Below are positions 35,535 to 47,134 of a stretch of DNA of 64,000 bases, piece by piece. A program made the position numbers and the translations under genes. Each line of letters begins with the position of its first letter. The stretch's first letter is position 1. The stretch comes from Paroedura picta (Eukaryota; Chordata; Lepidosauria; Squamata; Gekkonidae): positions 96,095,213 through 96,159,212 of the forward strand of contig NC_135373.1 of assembly GCF_049243985.1 (NCBI RefSeq), in the 5' to 3' direction. The notes beneath the pieces are model-generated. The model searched no databases. It saw only the letters and a list, made by a program, of their open reading frames with translations, and was not told the origin of the DNA.

Positions 35535-35669
35535 GTTTCTGGATAATCATATACTTGAATTTTTATCCTATGGAGAAGGCAGATATTCTACTCATGCTGG
35601 ACAGATTGTGGATATTTTCTATTTTTCCCCATTAGACTTAAGGCATGACCTCTGCTCTCCTCTTTTGCA
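35535..35669 (+). pseudogene. Exon-like block of second set, intact frame
   Basis: The acceptor follows a 'tgttctcttttccctt' tract and the donor is 'ttgca|gtaagt', a consensus match. The 135 bases read FLDNHILEFLSYGEGRYST, HAGQIVDIFYFSPLDL, RHDLCSPLL, with one base in front and two behind. The product is unknown. The phase agrees with the next block. Confidence 0.5.
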
Positions 35670-36059
35670 GTAAGTGAGTCACTACTATTTTCTGCGCAAT
35701 TGATTAACACCTGAATAAACATATAGCAAGATCTTATCCATGGGAATAAATACTATTGGATTTTTATAGGAAATATGGTACCATTCAAAACATGTTTTAT
35801 GTTTGGATATAAGAGGAAGCATGGTGAGGCAACCTCAGCTCCCCATACCCCACTGGTGCTTTTCTTTCTCACCTATGTTTGTGATCCTGAGTAGCTTCTA
35901 TACTCAGGCTTGAACTGTAGCCAACCTGGAAATGACTTAGGGTTTATCAGCCTATATTATGATGTGCTGTTTCATTTTGGTGCTGGGGTCACTTTTAAGG
36001 AACAGTTGATGATCTCTGGAGGTGGAGGAGTTAAATATGACTTGGTTGTCATGAGCAGA

Positions 36060-36235
36060 TTATTCCCCTCTGCCATGTAAGCTCAGTGTGTGACTTTGGC
36101 CCAAATGCACTTTCAGCCTCACCTACCCCACAGGATTGTTGTGAGAATAAAATGGAGGATAATTATGTAAGCCTCTTTGGGTGTCCATTGGAGAGAAAGG
36201 TAGGATATAAATTAAGTAAGTAAATAAATAACTAG
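36060..36235 (+). repeat. Sauria-type SINE 3' part
   Basis: It carries 'gactttggcccaaatgcactttcagcctcacctaccccacaggattgttgtgag' modules, then 'aagcctctttgggtg' and 'gaaaggtaggatataaa' with a (taag/taaa) tail. Confidence 0.65.
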
Positions 36236-36247
36236 TATGGTTTAAAC

Positions 36248-36360
36248 CAGGGGTAGTCAAACTGTGGCCCTCCAGATGTCCATGGACTACAATTCCCAGG
36301 AGCCCCTGCCAGCCCCTCCAATGGCTCCAAATGGCTCTCTGCCAGCTAGCATGGCTGGCA
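36248..36360. mobile_element. hAT-type MITE, CAGGGGTAGTCAAACTG family, one-ended
   Basis: The left end and the 'ggccctccagatgtccatgg' and 'actacaattcccaggagccc' modules are present. The right end is replaced by unrelated sequence. Confidence 0.7.
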
Positions 36361-36602
36361 GCCACAATGTGTTATGAGCCTTTATAATCAATGGATTGCA
36401 ATGAATAGACACAATTGCTCACAGATGCCCTCTCCCATCCAGTGAGTAGATTACATCTCATTCCTCAGTTCCCAGAAGAACTGGGAAATGAAATGGGTTT
36501 GTTTTATACAGAGAAAAGTGGAATGCAAACTTATTGAAATAAATCAGTAAAGTGACACATGGAACTCTTGCTTCAATTCAGCTTGCTGATGTTTGATTAA
36601 AT

Positions 36603-36676
36603 CAGGGGTAGCTGGCAGGGGCCCATGGGAACTGTAGTCCATGGACATCTGGAGGGCCGCAGTTTGACTACCCCTG
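36603..36676. mobile_element. hAT-type MITE, CAGGGGTAG...CTACCCCTG, deleted interior
   Basis: Perfect 8-bp duplications gattaaat flank this 74-bp copy, which keeps both ends but lacks most of one arm. It lies 240 bp from another copy of the same family. Confidence 0.88.
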
Positions 36677-36772
36677 GATTAAATGATGTCTGCATAGTAT
36701 AAAAGCACTCTAGTCGGGAAGCAGCCACAAGTATGCCTATCACTCATGCCTCTTTCCTCCCCCTACTGCCAG

Positions 36773-37010
36773 GCAGATGGTAATGACTCAAGGGGCACTC
36801 AAGGATTTTTATATGACAACAGCTAAATCGCCAATTAAGCAAGACATATTGTTCTTTGTCAAGAGCCAGGCTGTTCAAAAATCCAGGGAGGCCAATCCTT
36901 TGGTTTCTACAACAGATCAGCATGGCTGTGATAATATTTGCCAAACCCCTGAATACAGGATAAATACAAATTCTAAAATGCACGGACAAGAGATTTTCCT
37001 GTCTAGTTGA
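36773..37010 (+). pseudogene. Exon-like block of second set, ending in a stop
   Basis: The strong acceptor 'tctttcctccccctactgccag' is followed by 79 open codons (QMVMTQGALKDFYMTTAKSP, then IKQDILFFVKSQAVQKS and so on) up to TGA at 37008-37010. The phase is as predicted by 35535-35669. It may be a terminal exon, or may carry an internal donor I did not place. The family is not recognised. Confidence 0.42.
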
Positions 37011-39096
37011 CAGTTTGGGAGAAGCAGCCTAAAATTTTGTACTTGTACAGTTGAGCAAAGGGAAGTGACTGGAAATTATAGGAAGCTGAGCGACCACAGA
37101 CAACTGTGAAAATGATTTGGACCCTAAATTAGAATGAAGGTTCTGAAACAAATCCCAAGTTAAATCTTAGTGGTTAGTCTTGAGGCAGATGTGATTTTAG
37201 CGGTAATAGCCAGAATACAAGACCCACTCTACTAGCAGAATTGGCAACAGGCCTAGGGGAAAATGTCCTGCCCCTTGAAACTTAATGGGATGGTATTTAC
37301 CTCCGTGCCATAAAAAGCTTCAATCATCCATTTGCACACATTAAGCCTCTATTAAAAACAAAAGGCCATTTTTGTCCAGGCCTGTTGGCAACCCTAACAA
37401 TTAATCTCATAAGTGCAAGGGAAACCAGACCTGTGGGTTGTTTTTAAAACGAATAGTAACCTCTTCCCTCCATAAGCTTCATCGCAAACTGAGTTTGAAA
37501 CTGAAAGGAATGTCACAAACAGCTTGTAAATATGGTGTGCGTATGAGTTTTTCTTTAAGAAATCAATAATTCCACTTGGTATGGGCAAGCCCCCTTAAGT
37601 AAAGGGCCAAATTACATTTATTGTTGGTGATCTGTGATGAGCTTCCCCCAATATGTAATTTATCTGCAAAAAGTAGTATATCTCTGAGTCATGGTCCAAT
37701 GCAAGGCAGAGTTAGCATAGTGGTGGGAGGGGGTAAAGTTCCCCAAGTGAAAATTGTTCCCACAGGCAATTTTTAACCCCAGCAGTGGAGGAAAAAGAAC
37801 TTGTATTGTGGCTGTCTTTTTCCTTTCTAAGGCCAAAAACAGTCTGAAGGGCATTTCTGATCAGAGAAAAAGTAGGGGGGGGGTGCACTTTCTCTTCTCA
37901 GTGTTTCATATATGGCCCCACAATTGATTTTTGCAGAAAAAAATTACATTTGGAGAATCTCATTAAGGATCCCATAAATCATGTGACATTTAGTCCTTAG
38001 GATCCTGGCCAGTTTGGAAATGAAGTATTAACAGCTGTAGAGAATGTGTCTACTGTAAGGAGTAGGGAAAGGCTATTACATGAGCATTGTAATGGGGAGG
38101 AAACAAAGAAGATTTTGTAAACTGAAGTAGTTGTTCTACTAAGTCTGAAATTCCTGCACTTATACACAGGGGCAAGTCCCACTGAAGTCAGTAATACTTC
38201 ATTTTTAATAATCATTAATATTTGGCTACAAAGTTCCTTTGTATAACAAAAGTAGAGGTGTCACATCCGGGGGGGGGGGCTAAATCATTACTAATCTACC
38301 AAAAAATCTGTGGGATGATAAGCACAGAAACATTTGATTTAAAAACAGTGCATATATTATTTCAAGTAATTTTATAAAATCTCTTAAAGTTCAGTCAGAA
38401 TACATAAGAAAAAGAGAAATATGATAATTCTTGATGATGTTATTAAACAATGATATAATCTATTTCATGGATTACTGATACCAAAGTCTTCTTCAGGACT
38501 GTCAACAGTCTTCATATTTTTACACTCTTCATCATGGCCTTCCCCACTGATAGCTGTTATATATTACAACATTTGTGACGTAATGACAGACCACATAAAT
38601 GTTTCGTTGATATCTCATAGGCAAGTTTGCATAACAGGAGCAAACTTCTGCCTGTCACCTTTCTAGCCACACTGTTTTGCCATTAGTGCAGGTAGTTCAA
38701 AACATTACCTTGAACCTACTTGGAAGTGCTCTCTTAGGCTGTGGATATATGCAGCCTTTTCTGATGGAGGAAAGTTTCTGTGGCCGAGGCTACCCTCCGT
38801 CTGCTGCAATCGCTCTCATGGGTGCCAAGTTTCATAATGTGCTCAAGGGGCCACTGACATTTCCACCGCACAATTTGAGGAAAGTCTGTCAAGCTTCTCA
38901 ATCTTTGTCATTGATTTACTTCTACTTTCTCGGTTATCTGGCTTCATGTAATACGGAGAATGTCCTTAGAATGCTAGGGTTACTATGACTGAAGGGAATA
39001 GACATGGTATCAAATCCATAATATTTTTTGTGAACGATGTATTTTCTCACACTCAGTGTATGTTCAATTATTTTATACTGTCTTTTTAAATTTCAG

Positions 39097-39297
39097 ATCT
39101 AATAAAGTATTTCATTTAATTCAGACTCTGAGAAAAGCAAAACTTTTACACTATTAAGGGTTCTATGGGGTACATCAACATCAGGAGGACATCTGCACAA
39201 TTTGCTGTTCACAGTATCACCTGATTCTGAAAAACAAGCTGTTGGGTTGGTACAGCAACTTGCACAGCAGCTTCCTGAAGGACTTGTCATGTGACAT
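39097..39297 (+). pseudogene. Exon-like C-terminal block, frame broken once
   Basis: The acceptor is 'ctgtctttttaaatttcag'. The first frame reads SNKVFHLIQTLRKAK and then fails, while the neighbouring frame carries on as TFTLLRVLWGTSTSGGHLHN, LLFTVSPDSEKQAVG, LVQQLAQQLPEGLVM and TGA. The change of frame near 39137 suggests a small indel in an old terminal exon. It ends about 420 bp before the inferred ARHGDIB promoter. Confidence 0.45.
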
Positions 39298-39499
39298 GTA
39301 AGGGGGAAGAAAATGAATCAGTCCATGGCAAGATACTGAAAGTGGTAACTATGTAAATTCACTTGCTTGAAATTATTCCATGAAGAAAATAGAATTTACT
39401 TGTGTTTGATAGAGCTACACAACCACCTTAACAGATGTCCAATTATTTTCCAAAGGAGGAGACCATAATTTCCCACAGCGGTTTCTTGCATTGCTTAAA

Positions 39500-39692
39500 G
39501 ACTAATTTAGATATTGATATCCACCTCCTCACCCCCATGACCTTCATTCCTTTCAGCCTCATTACAACAACCCAGTGCGGTAGGAAGAATGGCTGGCTCA
39601 TAGGCCACCCAGAGAAATTCTATGGCACCTTAGAGATTCGAACCAGGGTCTTTCACATCCCAGCCTGGCATTCTCACCACTAGACCACACTA
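39500..39692 (-). repeat. Sauria-like SINE, reverse
   Basis: In reverse it has a tRNA-like head ('ctagtggtgagaatgccaggctggga', 'ccctggttcgaatctc') and the 'tgttgtaatgaggctg' 3' part. It is diverged. Confidence 0.6.
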
Positions 39693-39714
39693 GTTATTTT
39701 GAGGTGGGCAAGTT

Positions 39715-40060
39715 ACAGAGACCAATCACCTGAGAAAAGCAAGGGCGGGATCGATAGTCTGTGCTTTGATTTCCCTCTCCCTTGAAATCATGCCCCTCCG
39801 GAGCACTCTGCTGAGCTCAGTAATGTGCCCTCATTGCCAAGTATAATCGGGAAGAAGGCTGCGCATACATATTTGGAGAGGGGGCTAGGCATGCAGAAAG
39901 CCTCAGAAGCAAGCCGAGAGGCAAAGGAATATCCTTACGTTCAGACGCAAAGACACTGAGGAATTCAGGAATCGCATCAGTTTGGGGGCAAGGATGTTTT
40001 ACACAGAAGAGAAAGGCTCCGTACAGGAGTGCTAGGCAGAAAAAGCAGCGAGACCGCAGC
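39715..40060 (+). promoter_or_regulatory. ARHGDIB: Inferred ARHGDIB promoter region
   Basis: A CCAAT box ('gaccaatcacc', about 39720) and a GC box ('gggcgggat', about 39746) precede a CpG-richer stretch that runs into the inferred exon 1. There is no clear TATA box. The assignment rests on position, orientation and the good donor downstream; no transcript data can be used here. Confidence 0.4.
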
Positions 40061-40198
40061 TCGAGGCTTCCTCATCGGGCGGGATTTTTTTTTTACTATT
40101 ATTTTTTTCACCAACTTCCTTCCTGCTTTTAACTGCCGAAGCTCAAAGGCGAGAGGAGCAGGAAGAGCGCAGGGGGACCCCGGACGCGCCGCCAGCCA
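40061..40198 (+). other. ARHGDIB: Candidate ARHGDIB exon 1 (5' untranslated)
   Basis: GC- and CpG-rich sequence ends at 'gccagcca|gtgagtagg', a consensus donor. The start is not defined. It would splice to the acceptor at 50062, giving a first intron of about 9.9 kb. Mammalian ARHGDIB, as I remember it, also has a non-coding first exon far upstream, which fits. Confidence 0.4.
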
Positions 40199-40214
40199 GT
40201 GAGTAGGTCTTCGG

Positions 40215-40270
40215 GGAGAGGAGAGGGGAGGAGAGGAGAGGAGAGGAGAGGAGAGGAGAGGGGAGGGGGC
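40215..40270 (+). repeat. (GAGAG)n purine minisatellite
   Basis: Eight or more GAGAG/GGAGAG units lie just inside the inferred first intron of ARHGDIB. Confidence 0.85.
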
Positions 40271-41039
40271 GGACGGACAAGTGGGAAGGAGGCCGAGGCG
40301 GAGGACAGCTTCCCCGTCGGCTAGAGGCGACAGAAGGGCGAGTCCTCACAAAAGGCGAGTGCAAAGCCAGTCCTAAGCAGGGCTACACACCGGCAGGGAG
40401 TGTTCAGGGCTGAGGAGTCTGCAATGCGGGCTGAGGGGAGAGGGAAGGGTCACTTTATGGAGGGCTAAGAAACTGGGAGGGAGCTTTCCTCGGGGCTTCC
40501 CGCTCCAGCAAGAAACTCGCCTAGCAACGGCATAATGCAACACTACTAGAATATAGGGGAATGCACATTCTTTTTTCTTTTTCTGCCTCAGTGGAAAAAT
40601 CCATTCCTGCCCCTCCTCTCTCATGGACTCTGGAGGCTAGGCGTTTGTTTGGTGGATTGCTGCTTGTTGCCGGAGGCCCAAGAGCCAAGCCCCCAGGTTA
40701 GAGGAGGCGGGGGTGATTGATTGGTTCAGGAGCCTCTTCTGCCATAGGTTTCCAGGGTGAACTTGGTGCAGGTACCTTGTTGCCATGTCGGTGGCATAGG
40801 CCAAGGGGTTACATGCAGATGCCTCCTTTGGGAGTACAGTCCTGTGGTTAAGGACATCTGTAATCAGCACAGGACAAGTGCGTGGTTTCTGCAGCCCATG
40901 TGGGTGACCCTGAGCAAGACAGAACGCTTGGTAGAGCACTTTCTGCATGGCTTACTATGCTATCCAAATTACCAGCTCGGAAAGCTGCCATCTGGACAGA
41001 AAGGCACCTTCTGTCATGGTGGAAGAACATGCCTTGATC

Positions 41040-41335
41040 TACCAAGCTTTCTCCACAGGGTTTTTGTAAAACCCCAGGGTTTCTTGACAGCTCCAGAAGC
41101 GTTTAACCAATAGGGTGGAAGTTCATTTTAATATATATAATATGACCATATTTGGTTATGTCGACCTCCCCATATCCCAAAATGGCCAATAATGGGCCTG
41201 GAGGGGGTGGAAAGGGAGTGGGCCCTGGTCATAAAAATGACTTCCAGAGGTGTAGCAGGGAGGTGTGGTTTCTCAAAGCCTGAAGAATATTTCAGGGGGT
41301 TCTCAACAGTAAAAAGGATGAGAAAGGCTGCTTTA
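41040..41335. repeat. Dispersed repeat shared with 1.3-1.6 kb
   Basis: 'ctttctccacagggtttttgtaaaacc', 'gtttcttgacagctcc', 'gggcctggagggggtgg' and the end 'gttctcaacagtaaaaaggatgagaaaggctg' match the earlier copy. The end motif resembles 'cagcctttctcaacc'-type hAT ends in reverse. Confidence 0.5.
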
Positions 41336-43224
41336 GACTTTGTCTTATTTTGCAAATAATTGATTCAAGGAGCTATTGTAGCATTGTTCCAGTTTCGCCT
41401 CCCACTGTCCTTATGAGGACCTAGCTACGAAACCTTAGCCCATTCTATTGTTTCATGCATTCTGGCTATACAATCTACTTCCCTGCTACAAGTCTAGTTG
41501 CCAGCAGAGAGTAAGTGGGTTGCAGGCCAGAGCTTCCATCCACAGTGTGGAAGGCTCCACCACTGGGACCATAGAAGTTCCATACCTGAAGTGGAAGAAA
41601 TCTCTGTGGCCCTTATATGGTATCCTCATGCCTCAGAGGCCATTGCAATATTTTTAATGCAGCTTAATGAACAGTAATTTTTAAAGGTAAGGTGAAACAG
41701 GAGTCCAGTGGCATCACACAGACTGATAACATTTTTATGTAAGCACTGTGAGAGTGGGATAGTTCCTAAACTACAATGTGAAAGATAAAGCGAGTTGTAA
41801 AGTTACTGGCCTCAGCTGAGTGACCTGCCCCAGGTTGCCAATAGTGAATCCATCCCCTTCATGGATCTCCTTCAACGAAGGATAGTGGCTTTATCTGAGA
41901 AGGCTACAAGATTCAACACATATTTCACGACACCTTACTACTTTAAACCATTATTTGGAATTCACAGCCAAAGTGATAAAAGTGACCGAAGAGTGAATAC
42001 AGAGGTCAAGAGACCCACCAGAAAAAAAAATCTGCCATCCCTGTTTAGCAATTGGATTTGGCAGAACTGGAGGCTGTAATCTCTCTGCTGGTGATTGAGA
42101 GTAGAGAACTAGGAGCATGGAAGTTATTCCAGATTAATATGCAACAAAATGACTTTTTATGTAGCATCTGCCCTTAGTTGGGATGAATTGTACCTTTGTT
42201 ACTTAAATCACCATGCTGTAAGGACAAATATAATTTTCACCAGATTTATTTCTAACATGGGCAGATAGCAGGGGTTCAAATGGCAGTGCTGTAGTCGATT
42301 TGTTTGTTTGGAGATCAATAAAGTATGCAGCAAGGGCCATTTTAATGTGTCATAGTGCTTTTTAATTTTTTATTTGATCACTGGACATCTGTTTCAAGTC
42401 AAAAGACCCTTTCCCCCCAGCAATATGGTGTAGCAAGAAATTGCTATCAGTGAATTCTTAAAAAAAAAAATCCCCGCTTAAAGCTAAAGCTTCCTTTATA
42501 GCAGCAATTGAAGAATGCTAATACTGTGTTTCTGCTCTGGGAACATGTACTGTGGTACTATGGAAACAATTTGAAATCTGGGATGTGAAAAAAGGAGAGC
42601 CACGGGGAGATGTGTTGAGAGAAAGATAATGGATGAGGCAAGCAGAATCATTTGTGTAAGAGGGAGAAATCTTGGTTGTTGCTTCTTTATAAAGAAAAAG
42701 TATTGTGCCACTTTTTATTCAAGTTAGGGGGGGAAAGTCTTAGACAATGTATCTCTTGTTTCCAAGTGCCAAATCTTTCCATGGATGTGTGACTCTTGAG
42801 CCATCTCTTTTAAATTATTTCAGTATTCTGTATTATATGCTGCTTTACAGCTCAGAGCTGCAAAGGTTAATCTCTCGAGACTTTTAGGCAAGGCCCTTTC
42901 TTCAGGCTGCTGCTGTGATTGCAACCAACCTGTGGAATTTATACTATGTTGTGTATCCTCTGTCCTTCCTCCATGCAAGAAAGGTGAGGTATATGGTACA
43001 GTCCCATGTGGTATCATGCAGTGCATGAATTCTGCTTTGAAAGACACAATTTGCCTGGTATCATTACTCCTGCTTGAGGTGAAGCTGTAACAACAGAATA
43101 GACACAATTTTAGTTTTCATTAAAACAGGGAACGGAAGGAGCTAGATTGAGAAAGGTAAGTTCTCAACTCTCGTGGCTGTGAAGAAAATGCAGACTCACT
43201 GTGTCCTTTCTGTCCTTTGTTAGT

Positions 43225-43300
43225 CTTAAAGGTGCCACTGGACTCTAAATGTCCTGTGTTGCTTTGGCTTACTACTTTTGTATCTGGCTTTTACTCCACG
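43225..43300 (-). repeat. SINE/LINE fragment, reverse
   Basis: 'tagtcttaaaggtgccactggactct' and 'ttgctttggcttac' are the reverse of the module seen at 61645-61790. Confidence 0.55.
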
Positions 43301-43964
43301 GAAATCAGAGCACAGGTCTAACCTAACAGGTTACAACCCTTTGAGGAAGGTTAGGCTGAGAGATAACTTGGCTGAGGTCCACACATGACAGATGGAGCAT
43401 TGAGACAAGAAAAATTATTTTCTCGACAATTTCTAAAAGCTCAGATTTGGGATCTAAACCTAAAATTCCATGATTGTCTCATAATGCTGCTCCTATCCAT
43501 TCCTACATGCTGATAGTAAACAAATGTAATTGGGGGCTTAGAAAAAATAAGAACACCAAATTCTAGAAGGAACTAATAATCAAAAGAGGGAGTCGGGCTA
43601 GTTGGGCTGTTCAGTTAGTGACTTCTGTGTATGGCAACCCTTTTATATGAATTTACTTATTAAAACATTTTGGAGCCTGCAAGCATTTTTGGAATTTTGA
43701 GGCAAGGTGGCAGGTGCAACTACAAAATGGCTGCCATCCCCTTTGCTGCCTCACAACAGATTCACAGTTCCTGGATCTTAAGTGAGCCGTGGGGAGGATA
43801 CATGAAAAGACCTTTTATCTGTCCTTTGGCTGCCCTTACAATAGCCCTGCCAGTTTTTCTGAAGCACAAGGTAGGCACGTGGGGAGTGCCCATAGATGCC
43901 AGGCTGGGGAAACCCATTAAAGTTCATCAACTTCACTACACTAAAATCAAGGGGAAAGTTATAT

Positions 43965-44480
43965 ATTCCCGGGGACTGGGATGGGGCGGGCAGCAGGGAG
44001 CAACCTGGGGCGTCCGTCCACCCACCCAGCAGCGGCCGTGGCCTGTGGCTGCTCCCGGCTGCCTTCTCCCTCTGCAACGCAGCGAGGCTTCTCCCGGAGC
44101 CGGGAGAAGGCCGGTGCCCCCCACCCACCCGGCAGGCTCCCTCAGCCTTCTCCCGGGCAGAGAAGGCCACTCTGGCCCCCACCCTTCCACCTGGTAGCGT
44201 CCCGGGGTGTTCTGGCGGGGCTAGGGGCCCCGGCCAGCGGAAAGGGACCCTGGGAGGGGAGGAGAACCCAGGCCAGAGGACTCACCGTGCGGGCTGGCAG
44301 GTCTGTCTGCGCGGTGAGTCCCCGGCCGGCCCAGGCGAGGCTGGGGCAAGCTCCCCATTGACGGCTCAGCCCTGGATGGACACTCAGAGGGCCCAATCAG
44401 GAGCCGCTTTGCGGCTCCTGATTGGGGCCTCCGAGTTTTTATCCTGGACAGGGCCCGCCCTAACTCCTCCCCAGCAGCCC
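43965..44480. repeat. GC-rich block with inverted CCAAT hairpin
   Basis: This is a 500-bp island of high GC in AT-rich intron 1 of ARHGDIB, with long open frames on both strands from composition. Near 44392-44430 a palindrome pairs 'ggcccaatcaggagccgc' with 'gcggctcctgattggggcc' around a TTT loop. The abrupt edges suggest a mobile element or a captured GC-rich segment; no ends or duplications were found. Confidence 0.45.
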
Positions 44481-44484
44481 TTAC

Positions 44485-47130
44485 CCTTTATTTAATCCAC
44501 TCTGCAGGAGTGGTTAAAGATATTTTCCACATAAGACATGTGTGTGTTTAAATTTGGGAAGAGGACAGTCTGTTTCCTGACAGAATTTAGAAACATAAAT
44601 AAGATGCCTCAAATGTTGTGGCTGGGATCCTAAGTCCTTCTGAGAGCCATTTAAAATGGTTGAAGAGCCTGTAGGTAGCCTTGGGATAGATTGGGTATCT
44701 GGACACATGCTGCTTCTCTGGGGCCAGGCTTTGGATTAATTCACAAATGTATAGGACTTAGAATGAGACTCAGGGGTGTGGGAGCCTAGAACAGATGAAT
44801 TTCACACTTAAGTTGGGCTCCCCAAAGGCCCAAGACAGGGATTTCTAAGGTTTCTAGGTCTAGGAGTAAGGATGGGATGGATTTCCCGGGAAGTGGTAAT
44901 AGCAGGCTGCAATGATAGCGCCCCACAAACCCTTCATTTTTGTAAGAAGCTGTTGTCCCCATCTCTCTTCTTATATTCCCATGTTGCATTTTTAAAAATA
45001 GAAAAAAGAGGGAGGGGTTTGAAGGAGCAATCAAGAGGTCCCGCACATGTCAGCCTCCATGAATCAGACCAGGCTGTGATCAATTGTTAGTTTCACAGGG
45101 AAAGACACAGAGAAGCAGCCTGGCTTTTAGAAGAAGCACGTATATAGAGTGAGTGCCAGTGTGTTGGCTTTGTGTTCTTGTTCTCCTTTTGCGGAACATT
45201 CATATTCTCTGTGTGCGTGTGTGTGTTTGCATCCATCCGTCTGTCTCTGCTTCTGTATTTCACACGGCCCTTTCTGTCTGGGCTCAGGCAGTTGTTGTTC
45301 CTGTGTAGTAGTCTTTGCTAATTCCTTCATCTTTGGGTTATGCTTATAAAAAATTGGGGAGTGATGATTTTTACTGGGATACATAGCAGCTTAATATATG
45401 TGAAGGCATTTGATTTAAATATGGGGCCAAGTTCTTTTGGACTTTTGAGCTAGGAGAAGAACAGATTATATGAGTGGCAATGCAAGTAATGTCATTCCAA
45501 ACCATCATTTGGGTGGAGCATTGTTATGTCTTTTTGTTTTTGTGGCTGCTGGTTTTATATCTGAAAAGAGTCTGCCTTAGCATTGTACATTGTATATGGT
45601 CTAGTAGTTATGTAGGTCCAGGCAAAGATATGTTTTCATAAAGCAGAGGCCTGTTTGTATCCAGACTGTTTGACATGACTGCTTCATATCTGTAAGATGG
45701 ATGATTGCTCATTGCATGCATCCATCAATTGTGGTATGGTGAAATTGTTGAATCTGTAAGGGGTGGAGCTCCTCACCCAGATGATGTAGACTTTGCATGG
45801 TTTGGATTTCAGGTGGTCTCAACATGGCAGCTTGCTCATGTGAATCTGGCTTGAGAGCTTCCCTTATCAGTGCTTTCTATTTGTTTCCCTTCCTATAGCT
45901 TGCATTAATGAGCTGAAAGAAGCAGCACAGGGATCTCCTCAAAGGGCAAAATACTATTTATTTGCTGATGGTTACACTGCAATCCTTAATATGCTTTCTT
46001 GGGAGTAAACCACACTGAATGGACCTGAGTAGGATTCTAAGCAGACTCATTTAGGATTGCATAGCTGGCCACATTTTTCTGTCTCTGATTGAAACTTGGG
46101 TAAGACTCACTCTAGATACCTAAAGACAACTGTTGAAGCATAAAAGACAACTATTGAAGCATAAAAGAGAAGTCTGCTTAGAAAGGCCTTCATTCGCAGC
46201 TGGTGTCCACTAGGTGAAGCTTGGCTGTGTTCCTGGGCCTGTCCTGGACTATGACACTAGTGTCCTAAATTACAGTTGAATCAATTATGAAGTAAGCCAG
46301 GTGTACTGTCAGTGATATAGGACCATTCTTGACGTGGGGAATATTGGACAGTACTTGGCTGCTGTCAGTGATAAATGGTCAAAAGGCCATTTTTTGCCCA
46401 TTTGGCTGGCCTGTTTTAGCCAGTCATAATTCAGAATGCATTCAACAGTTCAAACACTTCGCTGAGCTTTGAGGTCTGCTCAGGCTTCTGGTATTCTGTT
46501 TGCCTTTTGTTCTAGTACTGCATGATGTTTATTAATTGAAATATTTGTAATTAGCTTTGTTTACAAAATCAGTTTAAAAATCAACTTAAGAAGAATTACA
46601 AAACGATTGAGGGGACATCTTGGGGATGGTTTGAGATGCTACAGTTGTCAGCCAGTCAGCACTGTACACACCTCCCTTGTGCATTAGACTGGCGGAATTA
46701 ATTTTCCCTGGGCTTGATCCTAGCCCAGAAATTGTTTGCCTGCTGTAATGCGTTGAGTATACTTCAAAGAGGGCTCAATTGATCAAATAATAGATTTTTG
46801 TATGTACCAAGAAAGTTCAGACAGTTTATTTGTTCAGTGATAGAAAAGAAGAAATGACCATCTGTACCTTCAAGACAAAGTTGGACAGGGGGACATGAAA
46901 ATCATAATATTGCCATTGATTTTGCTTTCTTATCCAATGTGGGTAATGTAATTATTTAAATGTGGGCCTGGCTGTCACCAACAGACTGGCACGATGGAGC
47001 CTCAGGAAAGAAACTATCCACATTCTTCTTTAAACAAGGAAAGGAAAAATATTGTTTTATCCTCCCTGTTTCTGTAAAAGCCACTTGTGAGTAATGAAGG
47101 TCATTAAAAGGCTGCGTTAGTTTCCCTGAC
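44485..47130. other. ARHGDIB intron 1, little recognised
   Basis: It holds a small palindromic MITE at about 45975-46065 ('gcaatccttaat...tttaggattgca') and a 20-bp tandem repeat at about 46125-46165 ('agacaactgttgaagcataa' twice). No exon was found. Confidence 0.4.
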
Positions 47131-47134
47131 AATA

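Noticed and set aside
36120-36365. Minus-strand frame starting MAASHASWQRAIW
   Set aside because: It runs through a SINE tail and a hAT MITE; it is a repeat artefact.
38677-38988. Plus-strand frame with an acceptor-like start
   Set aside because: The acceptor is only fair, no donor or phase link to the neighbouring blocks was found, and it gave no family resemblance.
41861-42079. Frame MDLLQRRIVALSEKATRF...
   Set aside because: It looked protein-like, but I found no paired splice signals or matching phases; not enough to call.
43670-44495. Frames of up to 199 codons in a GC-rich block
   Set aside because: Low-complexity Pro/Gly/Arg sequence without domains or start context; best explained by base composition.
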